From NCBI GenBank assembly GCA_020632925.1, contig JACKER010000020.1, positions 84,912 through 148,911 on the forward strand: a stretch of 64,000 nt of DNA, read 5' to 3'. The position numbers and the translations under genes were made by a program. The stretch is from Alphaproteobacteria bacterium (lineage in GTDB: Bacteria > Myxococcota_A > UBA796 > GCA-2862545). Positions 36,822-46,033 of the stretch are shown here, one piece after another. Within the stretch, counting starts at the first letter, position 1, and the number at the start of each line of letters is the position of its first letter. The notes under the pieces were generated by a model. That model ran no database searches. It saw only the letters and a program-made list of their open reading frames with translations, and had not been told where the DNA came from.

Positions 36822-37280
36822 CGGACCCTCCTCGACGGTGTCCGAGCCGGAAGCGGGGGTTGGCTCCGGGTACTCTCGGACAGGTGAAAATTCTCCCAAC
36901 CCAGGGCGCCGCCGCGCGGGTGTTCGCGGAAGCGGGCGGTTCGCCGTCCCGGATGATGGGTGACGAAAATGGCAAATACCTGGAAGTCGGCGATTCGACG
37001 GGATCGTGCAGCCGATGCCGATGACAGGCTGGAAGACGGGCCATCGAGCACGTGGCGGCGGACCGGTTCCATGTGCTCATCCTGGCATGTCGTCCAGGAG
37101 ATGCAAAGCCCCACCGACACCAGCCGGGGACAACAGGCGAAGCAACGGCCGCATCGGGCTACGGATCAGCCTGCGATCGAGATCGGCGTCTCGATACCAA
37201 CCGTGCCCGATGTTTTTTTGTCGACGGTGTTAACGACAGGTTGCAGGCTGTCACCACAGGGTCGAACGGAGCTCGTTGCG
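36822..37280. other. 459-bp gap with AT-richer stretches, likely promoter region
   Basis: The largest gap without a supported gene. It is less GC-rich than its flanks in places: GGTGAAAATTC near 36881, GACGAAAATGGCAAATACC near 36963, seven T in a row near 37212-37218, and GTTAAC near 37229. Short inverted repeats are present (TCCTGG-N8-CCAGGA, 37080-37099; GACAG-N8-CTGTC near 37233-37250). It divides the ankyrin gene (leftward) from the sigma-factor operon (rightward), so promoters of both should lie here, but no convincing -35/-10 or -24/-12 pair was found. Open frames crossing it lack coding character. Confidence 0.45.
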
Positions 37281-37886
37281 ATGAACTACCAGGCCCTCAT
37301 CGAGCGCATCACGCAGGCGGTGGACGAGAGCGCGTACTTCACGCCGACCTCGCACGTCGACCCTGCGCGTCGCGCCGTGCTGGAGCAGGCCCGCCAGGAG
37401 ATGGCGCGCGCGGACTTCGAGCCCGACCAGCTCCGCGCCTGGCTGCACGAGCAGCACACCGCCGGCCGGCTCGATCGCGTCCACCTGCTCTCTGCCCTGC
37501 ACGTCGTCGCCTGCCACCCGAAGGTGGGGGACTGGGACGAGGCCGCCCGCCTGGTGGGCGAGCAGGAGCTCGCGGCCCTGGATCTCGGCGGCCCCGAGCT
37601 CGAGGCGAACCTGGCAGCCGTCGACCGCCACCGGGGCGTCCTCGCGTACCTCCGCCGCCACTACGGCGTGGCGCTGGACTACTTCGCCCGCGCGCTCGAG
37701 CGTCAGCGCTCGGCCGAGAACTTCACGAACGTGCTCTGCACGCTCCTGCGACTCGGCGAGCTCGTCGAGGCGCGCACCCTCCTCCGCCAGGCGCGTGGGT
37801 CGTTCCCCCGCGCCCTGGTCACCGACATCGACCGGAACGTCGCCCAGGACCCAGACCTCGCGCTGCTGCGCTCGGAGAACCCATGA
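37281..37886 (+). CDS. Helical-repeat protein, paralogue of the protein at 38760
   Basis: 201 residues from ATG 37281 (CGGAG upstream). Mostly helical. An N-terminal part (YQALIERITQAVDESAYFTP) is followed by LRAWLHEQHTAGRLDRVHLLSAL and a tetratricopeptide-like pair (VDRHRGVLAYLRRHYGVALDYFARALE, quoted here in parts: RHYGVALDYFARALE). It is clearly related to the protein at 38760-39413: both share 'xAARLxxxQExAALDxGGP', 'RHRGV..xLxxHxGxALDxFxRALE' and 'NVxxxLLxLGExxxAxxL'. No export signal. Stop overlaps the next start (ATGA). Likely a protein-binding regulator of the sigma-like factor encoded two genes on (inference). Confidence 0.78.
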   Translation: MNYQALIERITQAVDESAYFTPTSHVDPARRAVLEQARQEMARADFEPDQLRAWLHEQHTAGRLDRVHLLSALHVVACHPKVGDWDEAARLVGEQELAALDLGGPELEANLAAVDRHRGVLAYLRRHYGVALDYFARALERQRSAENFTNVLCTLLRLGELVEARTLLRQARGSFPRALVTDIDRNVAQDPDLALLRSENP

Positions 37887-38077
37887 CCGCTCTCCTCGTG
37901 TGCTTCCTCCAGATGCTGGCCGGCCTCGGCGCGCCGATCTCGGTGAACCCCAACGGCACGATCGCGATCACCACGACGCAGGCGCCCGCGCCCAGTCCCG
38001 ACCTGTCCGATGTGGACGGTCCGAAGCGTGATCCCTTCGTCGATGTGGGTCCGACCCAGATCTCCAACGGCTTCTGA
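37883..38077 (+). CDS. 64-residue exported or membrane peptide
   Basis: ATG at 37883 overlaps the stop of the gene before (ATGA). The first ~17 residues are hydrophobic (TALLVCFLQMLAGLGAPI), like a signal peptide or membrane anchor; the rest is polar, Thr/Pro/Asp rich (ITTTQAPAPSPDLSDVDG) and ends ISNGF. The sigma-like gene begins one base after its stop. Too small for a domain call. Its place inside a tightly packed operon between regulator genes supports it being real. Confidence 0.6.
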   Translation: MTALLVCFLQMLAGLGAPISVNPNGTIAITTTQAPAPSPDLSDVDGPKRDPFVDVGPTQISNGF

Positions 38078-38078
38078 C

Positions 38079-38756
38079 GTGGACCCCCGTCACACCCACC
38101 TCGCGGCCGAGCGCGAGGAGATGGACCTGAAGCATCAGCTCGGACTGCTGATCTCGGACCGCCACTCGCCCGAGGCGAAGGCGCTCTTCGAGATCCTGTG
38201 CAGGTACGCTCACCGCCGCGTGGCGGTGGTCAGCCGTCACTGCGGCAACGCCCTCTCCGAGACGGAGCAGGAGGAGATCGTCGGCGAGGTGCTCCTGCAG
38301 CTCATGCAGGGCTCGCTCGCGGCCTTCCGCGGCGAGACGCTGCCCGAGCTGCTCGGGTTCGTCCGCACCATCGCCGAGCGGACCTCCTGGCGGGCCATCC
38401 GCCGGCGGGATCGCGAGCGCACCGCGATCAACGAGGACGGCGACCTGCTCGAGGACTGGAGCGCGTCGATGCCCCGGCCCGACGCCCACGTCGAGATCCG
38501 CTCCGAGACGCCGCTTCCGGACAACGATCGGTCGTACCTCGAGGAGCTGCTCCGCGCCGGATCGAAGGCCGAGCTCGCCCGTCGCTCGGGCGTCAGCCGC
38601 GCCGCCGTGACCCAGCGGGTCCAGCGCATCCAGAACCGCGTGGCCGAGCTGTCGCACCACGAGCGCATGTCGCACGAGGCCTGGCTGCTGCAGACCGCCC
38701 GCGCCGTCGTGGAGACCGAGCGACCTCCCGACGCGTACGCCGACCTACCGGGCTGA
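38079..38756 (+). CDS. Sigma-70-like (ECF-type) regulator
   Basis: 225 residues from a GTG one base after the previous stop; an ATG at 38121 (MDLKHQLG) is an alternative start. Residues ~35-120 look like sigma region 2 (ETEQEEIVGEVLLQLMQGSL; LLGFVRTIAERTSWRAIRRRDRERT), and ~165-200 form a region-4-like helix-turn-helix (AGSKAELARRSGVSRAAVTQRVQRI). The region-4 helix is closer to an XRE/resolvase-like HTH than to standard ECF sigma, so it may be a divergent sigma factor or a sigma-derived transcription regulator. No zinc anti-sigma gene is adjacent; instead it lies between two paralogous helical-repeat genes. Confidence 0.68.
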   Translation: MDPRHTHLAAEREEMDLKHQLGLLISDRHSPEAKALFEILCRYAHRRVAVVSRHCGNALSETEQEEIVGEVLLQLMQGSLAAFRGETLPELLGFVRTIAERTSWRAIRRRDRERTAINEDGDLLEDWSASMPRPDAHVEIRSETPLPDNDRSYLEELLRAGSKAELARRSGVSRAAVTQRVQRIQNRVAELSHHERMSHEAWLLQTARAVVETERPPDAYADLPG

Positions 38757-38759
38757 CCG

Positions 38760-39413
38760 ATGCCCGGGTCGGGACACGGCGGCGCGCCACGCGCCGTCAC
38801 GGTGGACGTGCGCGCGTTGGTGTCGCGCATCCGGTCGGCGGTGACCGGCGGCTCCTACCTCGCGCCCGCGGACCAGGTCCCGCCGTCGATGCGACGCGCG
38901 ATCGAGGCGATCTCCGAGGAGCTGGCGCGGCCGGACGCCGATGCGGACACGATCCGCGTGCGCATCCACCAGCTCGAGGCCGCGGGTCGCATCGACCGGC
39001 CGATGAAGCTGTCGGCGCTCTCCGTGCTGGCCGCGAGCCCCCTGGTTCGCGACTACGTGGAGGCCGCGCGGCTGGCCAGTCAGCAGGAGTTCGCCGCGCT
39101 CGACGAGGGCGGGCCCTGGCGCGACACCTACCTCGCGTCCTCCGCGCGCCACCGCGGCGTGATCACCTTCCTGCTCGGCCACCACGGCACCGCGCTGGAC
39201 TGGTTCACCCGCGCGCTCGAGCTCGAGCGGACGCCGGAGAACGTCGGGAACGTGCTCGCCGCCCTGCTCGCGCTCGGCGAGGTGGAGGATGCGGTCGAGC
39301 TCACGAGCTCCATGCGCGCCTCGCTGCCAGCCGAGGTCTGGGCCGCGCTCTCCGAGCGGATCGAGCGCGACGCCGATCTGGTGCGCCTCGCGGAGTGGCT
39401 CGACACGCCCTGA
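38760..39413 (+). CDS. Helical-repeat protein, paralogue of the protein at 37281
   Basis: 217 residues, ATG three bases after the sigma-like gene. Helical; contains the same blocks as the protein at 37281: AARLASQQEFAALDEGGP, RHRGVITFLLGHHGTALDWF, ENVGNVLAALLALGEVEDAV. It begins with a short Gly-rich leader (MPGSGHGGAPRAVTVDVRAL). The pair probably arose by duplication, with the peptide and sigma-like genes between them. No enzyme motif. Stop lies nine bases from the stop of the convergent AsmA-family gene. Confidence 0.78.
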   Translation: MPGSGHGGAPRAVTVDVRALVSRIRSAVTGGSYLAPADQVPPSMRRAIEAISEELARPDADADTIRVRIHQLEAAGRIDRPMKLSALSVLAASPLVRDYVEAARLASQQEFAALDEGGPWRDTYLASSARHRGVITFLLGHHGTALDWFTRALELERTPENVGNVLAALLALGEVEDAVELTSSMRASLPAEVWAALSERIERDADLVRLAEWLDTP

Positions 39414-39422
39414 GCCGATCGC

Positions 39423-42173
39423 TCAGCGCGCCTGCGACTTCTTCTTGGCCGCGTCCACCAGGTCCTTCTTCTTCGACTTCGCCTCGGCCACGCCCTTGTC
39501 GCCGGCCTTCTTCGCCTGGCTGACGAGCTCGTCTCCGGCGCGATCGGCCTGGTCGACGACCTTCTTCCCCGCTTCCTTGGCGGCCTGCTGGGCGATCGGG
39601 TTGCTCCCCGCGTCGTCGACCAGCTTCTTGCTCTGCTTCTGCGCCTCCTGGTGCAGCTTGCGCGCCTGCGCCTGGGCCTCGGTGAGCAGGGCCTGCGCGG
39701 CGCGCTCCGCCTCCGCGATCAGCGCGTCGCCCTGCCGCTCGGCCTCGGCGATCAGGTCGCCCACGACCTCACCCACCACCTCCTGCACGATCTCCGCGGG
39801 CTTCACGCCCCCGAGCGCCACGCCGAGCTTCGGTGCGGCGTAGGTCCCGCCCACGGTCAGCACCAGGTCGACGGGGCCACCGACCTTCGGCAGGTTCGGC
39901 AGCGCCTTGGGCTTGATCGCGTCCACCGGCACCGAGGTGGCGATGCGCAGATCCAGCGTCTGGTCCACGATGCCCGTCGAGCCGCTCAGCTCCGCCTTGC
40001 GGCCACCGAGCTGGATCGTGGCGGGGACGAGATCCATCCGTCCGCCGTCGATCACCCAGCCGAAGCGGGTGCCGCCCACCTGGACCACCTGGGCGTCGCG
40101 CTGGCGCACGCTGTCCGACAGGCCCGAGAGCGCCGCGGGACTCAGCTTCGCCGGGTTGGGCAGCACCGAGCCCTTCGAGGCCAGCGCCCCGAGCTCCGGT
40201 GAGCCGTCGGCCTTCAGCCGGGCCGTCAGGCTCATGCCGCTGTCGAAGCGGGTCTTCACGCCCCGCAGGACGGGCGCCAGGCGGTCCATGGTCGCGAACG
40301 TGTCGAAGGTCTGGGCCAGGTCGAGCTGGATGCCGCCGATCTGCAGGTCGATGTCGGCGGCGGAGGTGTCGGGGGCCGCGTACGTCCCGTCGAGTGTCAC
40401 GCGACCGCCGAGCATGCTCGCCTCGAGGCCGTCGAGGCGCACCGCCCCGTCGCGCACGACGATCGTGCCGCGGACGGCGTCCATGGCGAACACCTCCGTC
40501 ACGAGGTGGTCGATGGCGCTCACGAGCTCGAGGTCCACCCAGGTCGGCACCGGGGCGATGGCACCGGCCTCGGCGTCGGGGGCCGCCTCCTCCTCGCTCC
40601 CCTGGAACGGACGCAGGTCGAGCTGCTTGCTCTTCAGCACCAGCGCCCCGTGGATCGTGTCTCCCCGGACGAGCCAGGGCACGACCTGCTCGACGTGGCC
40701 CGACCAGGTGGTGCCCGACTTGCCGGCCCCCTTCGGGTTGGCCCAGGACACCATCGTCTCGCCGAGCGCCCAGCTCGTCGGCGTCAGGTCGACCTCGAAG
40801 GTCTCGATCATCAGGTCCGGCCAGCCCTCCGCGACGTACCTCACGCCGCGACCGCCCACCTTGCCGCGGCAGGTGACCGCGTCCGCCTTCGACATCTCGA
40901 AGTCCGACAGGCGGCCCTTCACCTCGAGGTCGAGGTCGAGCCGACCGGCAGGGGGCGTGCTGTCGGCGAGCGCGGGCCACGCGCTGCGGAACGTGGCGAG
41001 ATCGAGCTTGCCGGCGACGGCCGCGTCGACGAGCGGGTCGCCCAGCGGGTCGCGGAGCGAGAAGCGGCCCTTCACCGTCTGGTCGGCCACCGTGACCTGG
41101 AACGAGCGGGCGTCGACCTCGGTCGCGCGGGCGGGACCCTCGGGGTGGCGCAGCGCGAGGTCCAGGCCGAGCCCGTCGAGGCCCACGGGTTGCCCGGGGA
41201 ACCGGAAGGAGGCGTCGCCGAGGCGCAGGTTCAGGTCCAGCGCCGGCAGCGTGTCGCCCTCCGCTGGCCAACGGCCCGCGACCTTGCCGTCGAACGCCAC
41301 CGTACCCGAGGTGCGCACGCCCTCGAGGCTCGCGGCGGTCGCGCCCGGGAGGAGCGAGAGCAGGCCGGCCAGCGAGCTGTCGGGAGCCGAGAAGGTCAGG
41401 TCGAAGCGCGTGGTCTCGGCCTCGGGGGTCACGGTGCCCCCGAACGCGAGCGGGAAGCGGCTCACCGTCACCCGGTTCTCGCCGAGCGTGAGCGTCCCGT
41501 CGGGGCCCTGTTCGACCTCGAGCGTGGCGTCGAGCGGGACGTCGGCGAGGTACCGCACGCCGCCGGTGGCCACGTCCACGCGATCGGCGCTCGCGACCAC
41601 GTCGAAGCGCGTCGTCTCGCCGACCACGCCGTCCACGGTGGCGTCGAAGCCGTCGACCTCGGCGTGCCGTCCGGCCGCGCGATCGTCGTAGCGAAGGGAC
41701 AGGCCGGTGATCACCACGTCGGACAGCGACAGGCCCGTGGTCGAGGCTTCCGAGGGGCTCCCGCCCGATCCGAGGAAGCTGTCGAGGTTGGACCGCCCGT
41801 CCGGCAGGACACGCACGTCGATGGCGGCGTCCTCGAGCCGCACGCCCCGCACCTCGATCGTGTCGCCGAACACGCTGGCGAGATCGACCTCGACCCGCGA
41901 CGGGCCCGCCTTCACGAGGTCCACCCCCGCGAACGGCTCCTTGCCCGACACCCGCAGCGCGTCGACCGACACGGCCACCCGTGGGAAGGCGCTGAACGGA
42001 TCGACGCCGATCGCGCCGAGCGTGACCTCGGCGTCGAACGCCTCGCCGACGGCCTGCTCGGCCCACCCCGCGAGGCGTGGCCGGACGACGAGCGCCCAGC
42101 CACCGACCGCGAGCGACGCCAGGACGAGCGCGCCGCCCCCCGCCACCAACATCCACCGAGCTCGACCGGTCAC
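39423..42173 (-). CDS. AsmA-family protein
   Basis: 916 residues, GTG start with GGGAGG five bases upstream. N-terminal membrane segment ~7-32 (LVAGGGALVLASLAVGGWAL), then the AsmA pattern: VDPFSAFPRVAVSVDALRVS, DLASVFGDTIEVRGVRLEDA and DGRSNLDSFLG, and a long beta-rich region to ~760 with DLVLTVGGTYAAPKLGVALG near the end. AsmA/TamB-like proteins span the periplasm as beta-grooves and help move phospholipid or assemble the outer membrane. Unusual C-terminal ~110 residues: a Lys/Ala/Glu-rich coiled coil with repeated 'AEAERxA', 'LxEAQKQSKKLVDDA' type heptads. Follows the family fold otherwise. Confidence 0.9.
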   Translation of the reverse strand: MTGRARWMLVAGGGALVLASLAVGGWALVVRPRLAGWAEQAVGEAFDAEVTLGAIGVDPFSAFPRVAVSVDALRVSGKEPFAGVDLVKAGPSRVEVDLASVFGDTIEVRGVRLEDAAIDVRVLPDGRSNLDSFLGSGGSPSEASTTGLSLSDVVITGLSLRYDDRAAGRHAEVDGFDATVDGVVGETTRFDVVASADRVDVATGGVRYLADVPLDATLEVEQGPDGTLTLGENRVTVSRFPLAFGGTVTPEAETTRFDLTFSAPDSSLAGLLSLLPGATAASLEGVRTSGTVAFDGKVAGRWPAEGDTLPALDLNLRLGDASFRFPGQPVGLDGLGLDLALRHPEGPARATEVDARSFQVTVADQTVKGRFSLRDPLGDPLVDAAVAGKLDLATFRSAWPALADSTPPAGRLDLDLEVKGRLSDFEMSKADAVTCRGKVGGRGVRYVAEGWPDLMIETFEVDLTPTSWALGETMVSWANPKGAGKSGTTWSGHVEQVVPWLVRGDTIHGALVLKSKQLDLRPFQGSEEEAAPDAEAGAIAPVPTWVDLELVSAIDHLVTEVFAMDAVRGTIVVRDGAVRLDGLEASMLGGRVTLDGTYAAPDTSAADIDLQIGGIQLDLAQTFDTFATMDRLAPVLRGVKTRFDSGMSLTARLKADGSPELGALASKGSVLPNPAKLSPAALSGLSDSVRQRDAQVVQVGGTRFGWVIDGGRMDLVPATIQLGGRKAELSGSTGIVDQTLDLRIATSVPVDAIKPKALPNLPKVGGPVDLVLTVGGTYAAPKLGVALGGVKPAEIVQEVVGEVVGDLIAEAERQGDALIAEAERAAQALLTEAQAQARKLHQEAQKQSKKLVDDAGSNPIAQQAAKEAGKKVVDQADRAGDELVSQAKKAGDKGVAEAKSKKKDLVDAAKKKSQAR

Positions 42174-42191
42174 CCGACCTCCCGCGTCATC

Positions 42192-43550
<1,359 letters not shown>

Positions 43551-43580
43551 CGGCACCCCATAGCCTCCCCGTCGGCCCCT

Positions 43581-43610
43581 CGGATCCGCGACATTCCCAC
43601 CGCGGATCCG
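43581..43610. promoter_or_regulatory. Perfect 10-bp inverted repeat, candidate activator site
   Basis: CGGATCCGCG (43581-43590), ten bases, CGCGGATCCG (43601-43610): a perfect inverted repeat with a full-turn spacer. It is centred ~75 bp upstream of the start expected from the -24/-12 promoter at 43643, a usual place for a sigma-54 enhancer-binding protein. It could also control radA, whose start is 31 bp away. Confidence 0.6.
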
Positions 43611-43642
43611 TCGCGGGAACGCGCTGTGTGGGGCCTCGCCGG

Positions 43643-43659
43643 GTTGGCCCGATCGTTGC
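43643..43659 (+). promoter_or_regulatory. Sigma-54-type (-24/-12) promoter
   Basis: TTGGCCCGATCGTTGCT matches the sigma-54 consensus YTGGCACGRNNNTTGCW at all fixed positions except one (C for A). GG (43645) and GC (43657) have the required 12-base offset. Transcription would begin near 43670, about 35 bases before the TTG start of the redoxin lipoprotein, the first of eight closely spaced genes. Confidence 0.68.
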
Positions 43660-43703
43660 TTTGTCGCCGGGCGCGGGGAGGTCGTTCAACGCGGAGGTTC
43701 CCC

Positions 43704-44507
43704 TTGCGTCTCGTCATCGCCGCCCTGGCCCTGATCGCGTGTCACGACACGCCCCTCGCCAACCTGCCGCCGCTCGAGGACGGGCCGACCGATCCGTCCT
43801 ACGATCCGCGCACCACCGACGCGACCAGCGCGTCGACCGCCGACACCACACCCACCACGTCCTCGACCGGGGACGTCGACAGCGACGGCGACGGCCTCAC
43901 CGACGCGCAAGAGGCCCAGGTCGGCACCGATCCCCTGGATCCGGACACCGACGACGACGGGTTCGGTGACCGCGACGAGCTCGAGCAGCACACCAACCCA
44001 CGCGACGGCGGGGACCACCCGTACGAGGGTGGGTGGCCGATCGACGCCTGTCGCCACGACATCCAGCCGACGGGCAACGCCGTGGGTCAGATCACGGCGG
44101 ACTTCGCGCTCACCGATCAGCACGGCGAGACGCTGCACCTGCACGACTTCTGCGGCAAGGAGGTGCTGCTGCTGTCCTCGGCGATGTGGTGCGGCCCCTG
44201 CCAGGACGAGGCCAGCGACATGGCGGACCTGTACCGCGAGTACGAGGACCAGGGCTTCCTCGTGATCACGTTGCTCGGCGAGAACGAGTTCGGTGGGGTG
44301 CCGACCCAGCGCAACCTCCAGCAGTGGGCGGACGCCTTCGGCATCGACCACCCCGTGGTGGCCGACCGGAACTGGCAGGTCACCAGCCGCTACCTGCGCA
44401 GCGCCAGCTTCTCGATCCCCACGATGCACCTGATCGGCGTCGGAGCGGAGGTCCTGGCGCGCGACACCTGGGTCGGGGAGGCGCAGATCCGGAACAACCT
44501 CCCGTGA
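43704..44507 (+). CDS. Redoxin (TlpA-like) lipoprotein with calcium-type repeats
   Basis: 267 residues. TTG start at 43704 is chosen by GGAGG six bases upstream and the lipoprotein signal it gives (RLVIAALALIAC, lipobox LIAC). A Ser/Thr/Asp-rich linker leads to two TSP3/EF-hand-like calcium repeats (DSDGDGLTDAQEAQVGTD, DPDTDDDGFGDRDELEQHTN), then a thioredoxin-fold AhpC/TlpA domain (~130-267) with the active site WCGPC. Surface or periplasmic thiol oxidoreductase, anchored by lipid. Heads the sigma-54 operon; gap to the next gene is 26 bases. Confidence 0.88.
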   Translation: MRLVIAALALIACHDTPLANLPPLEDGPTDPSYDPRTTDATSASTADTTPTTSSTGDVDSDGDGLTDAQEAQVGTDPLDPDTDDDGFGDRDELEQHTNPRDGGDHPYEGGWPIDACRHDIQPTGNAVGQITADFALTDQHGETLHLHDFCGKEVLLLSSAMWCGPCQDEASDMADLYREYEDQGFLVITLLGENEFGGVPTQRNLQQWADAFGIDHPVVADRNWQVTSRYLRSASFSIPTMHLIGVGAEVLARDTWVGEAQIRNNLP

Positions 44508-44533
44508 GTGGGTAGGATGGCGACGGAGATCGG

Positions 44534-46033
44534 ATGCTCGTCGCCTCGCTCCTCCTGCTGGCCTGCCGTCCGTCGAGCGACGTCGTCGACCCGGCGGGGG
44601 ACGCGGACGCGGACACGGACGCCGACGCCGACAGCGACACGGACGCCGACAGCGACACGGACGCCGACGTCCACAGCGCCGTCGACCACAGCGGTCCGGA
44701 CCACACCGCGACCCCGCCGTCGATCACCGCCGCGTGCCGGGTCCAGCCGGACAACGCGCTTCGGGTCGACTGCAGGGTCGAGGTCGACCCTCCGGGACCG
44801 GTGGAGGTGAGCTTCCAGGAGTCTGTGGGGGGACCGGCCCGCGTCCAGCGCTGGGACGAGGTGGGCACCGCGGACCTCACCTTGTGGCGGATGCGCGGCG
44901 ACACCGATCACGACTACGTCTTCACCGCCCTCGACACCGGCGCCACCACCACCGGGACCTTCCGGAGCGGCCGGATCCCAGCCGGGTTCCAGGTGTCGAC
45001 GAGCGAGACCGGGGCCGTTCCTCCGTCGGGTGACCTGCTGTTCCAGGCCGACTGCAGCGTCCCGACCGCGGTGGTGGTGGACGAGGAGGGGCGGATGGTC
45101 TGGTACCAGGACCTGACCGCCGGCTGGCCAGGGCTGCACCGCGTGCAGGCGACCGACGTCGCGGGGGACGGGGGCGTGGTGTCGACGCTCGACCAGTCGC
45201 GCGTCCGTTGGTTCGACTGGGACGGGACCCTGCGGATGGAGGCCGGCGTCGGGATCACGCCCGGCTTCGCGCGCGCCCTCCACCACGACGTGGCGCAGCG
45301 CGACGGGCTCCTGTGGGTGCTCACCGCCGACGCCTGGTCCGACGGTGTCCGCACCTGGGTGGTGGACGGGTTCTACGTGCTGGACGGGACCGGGACGCTG
45401 CTCGCCGACTGGCGGGTGGACGCGCTGACCTCGCCGTCGGGTGCGGGCTTCCCCGGCTACTGGGGAGGGCTGTTCCCGTACGCGACCGACTGGACGCACG
45501 AGAACAGCATCGAGGTCGACGCGAGCCACGACCTGCTGCTCTCCTTCCTCCAGGTCGACACGGTGATCGAGGTGCACGGCGACCCGTACGACCCGGCGTT
45601 CGGCGAGGCGGTGACCACGCTCGTCGGGGACGACGCGACCACCTTCACCTCGGACTACGCCATCGTGGACCCGGGCGGGTGGACGAGCGACCTGACGTTC
45701 TCCCACCAGCACCACCCCCACTGGCTGCCGAGCGGAGAGCTCCAGATGTTCGACAACGAGGAGCTCGGGGCGTCGCGCGTCCTGCGGCTGCGGCTGGACG
45801 CGTCCGCGGGGACGGCCGAGGTGACGGGCAGCTGGTCGCTCGGCGTCTCCTGCGCCTTCGCGGGGTCGGCCTACGTCCGGCCCGACGGGACCCTCATCGC
45901 CACCTGCGCTCCGTCGTCCGCGTTCTACGTGATCGACCCGGTGAGCAGCGACGTGCTCGGCACCTGGCGGCCCCGCTGCGTGAGCGGCGCGGATCGGGCG
46001 ATGCTGGCCCGCGGCATCCCGGTGACGCTGTGA
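44534..46033 (+). CDS. Arylsulfotransferase (ASST)-like lipoprotein
   Basis: 499 residues. Lipobox LLAC at ~8-11 (VASLLLLACRPS), then an Asp/Ala/Thr/Ser repeat linker (~20-50). The body matches ASST-family beta-propeller proteins: VVVDEEGRMVWY, RALHHDVAQRDGLLWVL, DWTHENSIEVDASHDLLLSF, FSHQHHPHWLPSGELQMFDN and EVTGSWSLG. His residues in THENS and SHQHHPHW fall where ASST enzymes keep catalytic His. Such enzymes move sulfate between phenols in the periplasm; whether this one is active is not known. Overlaps the next gene by 4 nt. Confidence 0.82.
   Translation: MLVASLLLLACRPSSDVVDPAGDADADTDADADSDTDADSDTDADVHSAVDHSGPDHTATPPSITAACRVQPDNALRVDCRVEVDPPGPVEVSFQESVGGPARVQRWDEVGTADLTLWRMRGDTDHDYVFTALDTGATTTGTFRSGRIPAGFQVSTSETGAVPPSGDLLFQADCSVPTAVVVDEEGRMVWYQDLTAGWPGLHRVQATDVAGDGGVVSTLDQSRVRWFDWDGTLRMEAGVGITPGFARALHHDVAQRDGLLWVLTADAWSDGVRTWVVDGFYVLDGTGTLLADWRVDALTSPSGAGFPGYWGGLFPYATDWTHENSIEVDASHDLLLSFLQVDTVIEVHGDPYDPAFGEAVTTLVGDDATTFTSDYAIVDPGGWTSDLTFSHQHHPHWLPSGELQMFDNEELGASRVLRLRLDASAGTAEVTGSWSLGVSCAFAGSAYVRPDGTLIATCAPSSAFYVIDPVSSDVLGTWRPRCVSGADRAMLARGIPVTL
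44600..44668 (+). repeat. Asp-Ala/Asp-Thr codon repeat
   Basis: GAC alternates with GCG/GCC, ACG/ACA or AGC codons, with an 18-bp unit GACAGCGACACGGACGCC present twice. It encodes the acidic linker after the lipid anchor, a common surface lipoprotein linker in Myxococcota. Confidence 0.88.

Noticed and set aside
36806..37120. Possible small minus-strand gene in the ankyrin-sigma gap
   Set aside because: No ribosome site, poor codon pattern and no recognisable features.
43551..43703. Cobalamin riboswitch before the TonB receptor cluster
   Set aside because: No B12-box-like sequence; the region is explained by a sigma-54 promoter and an inverted repeat.
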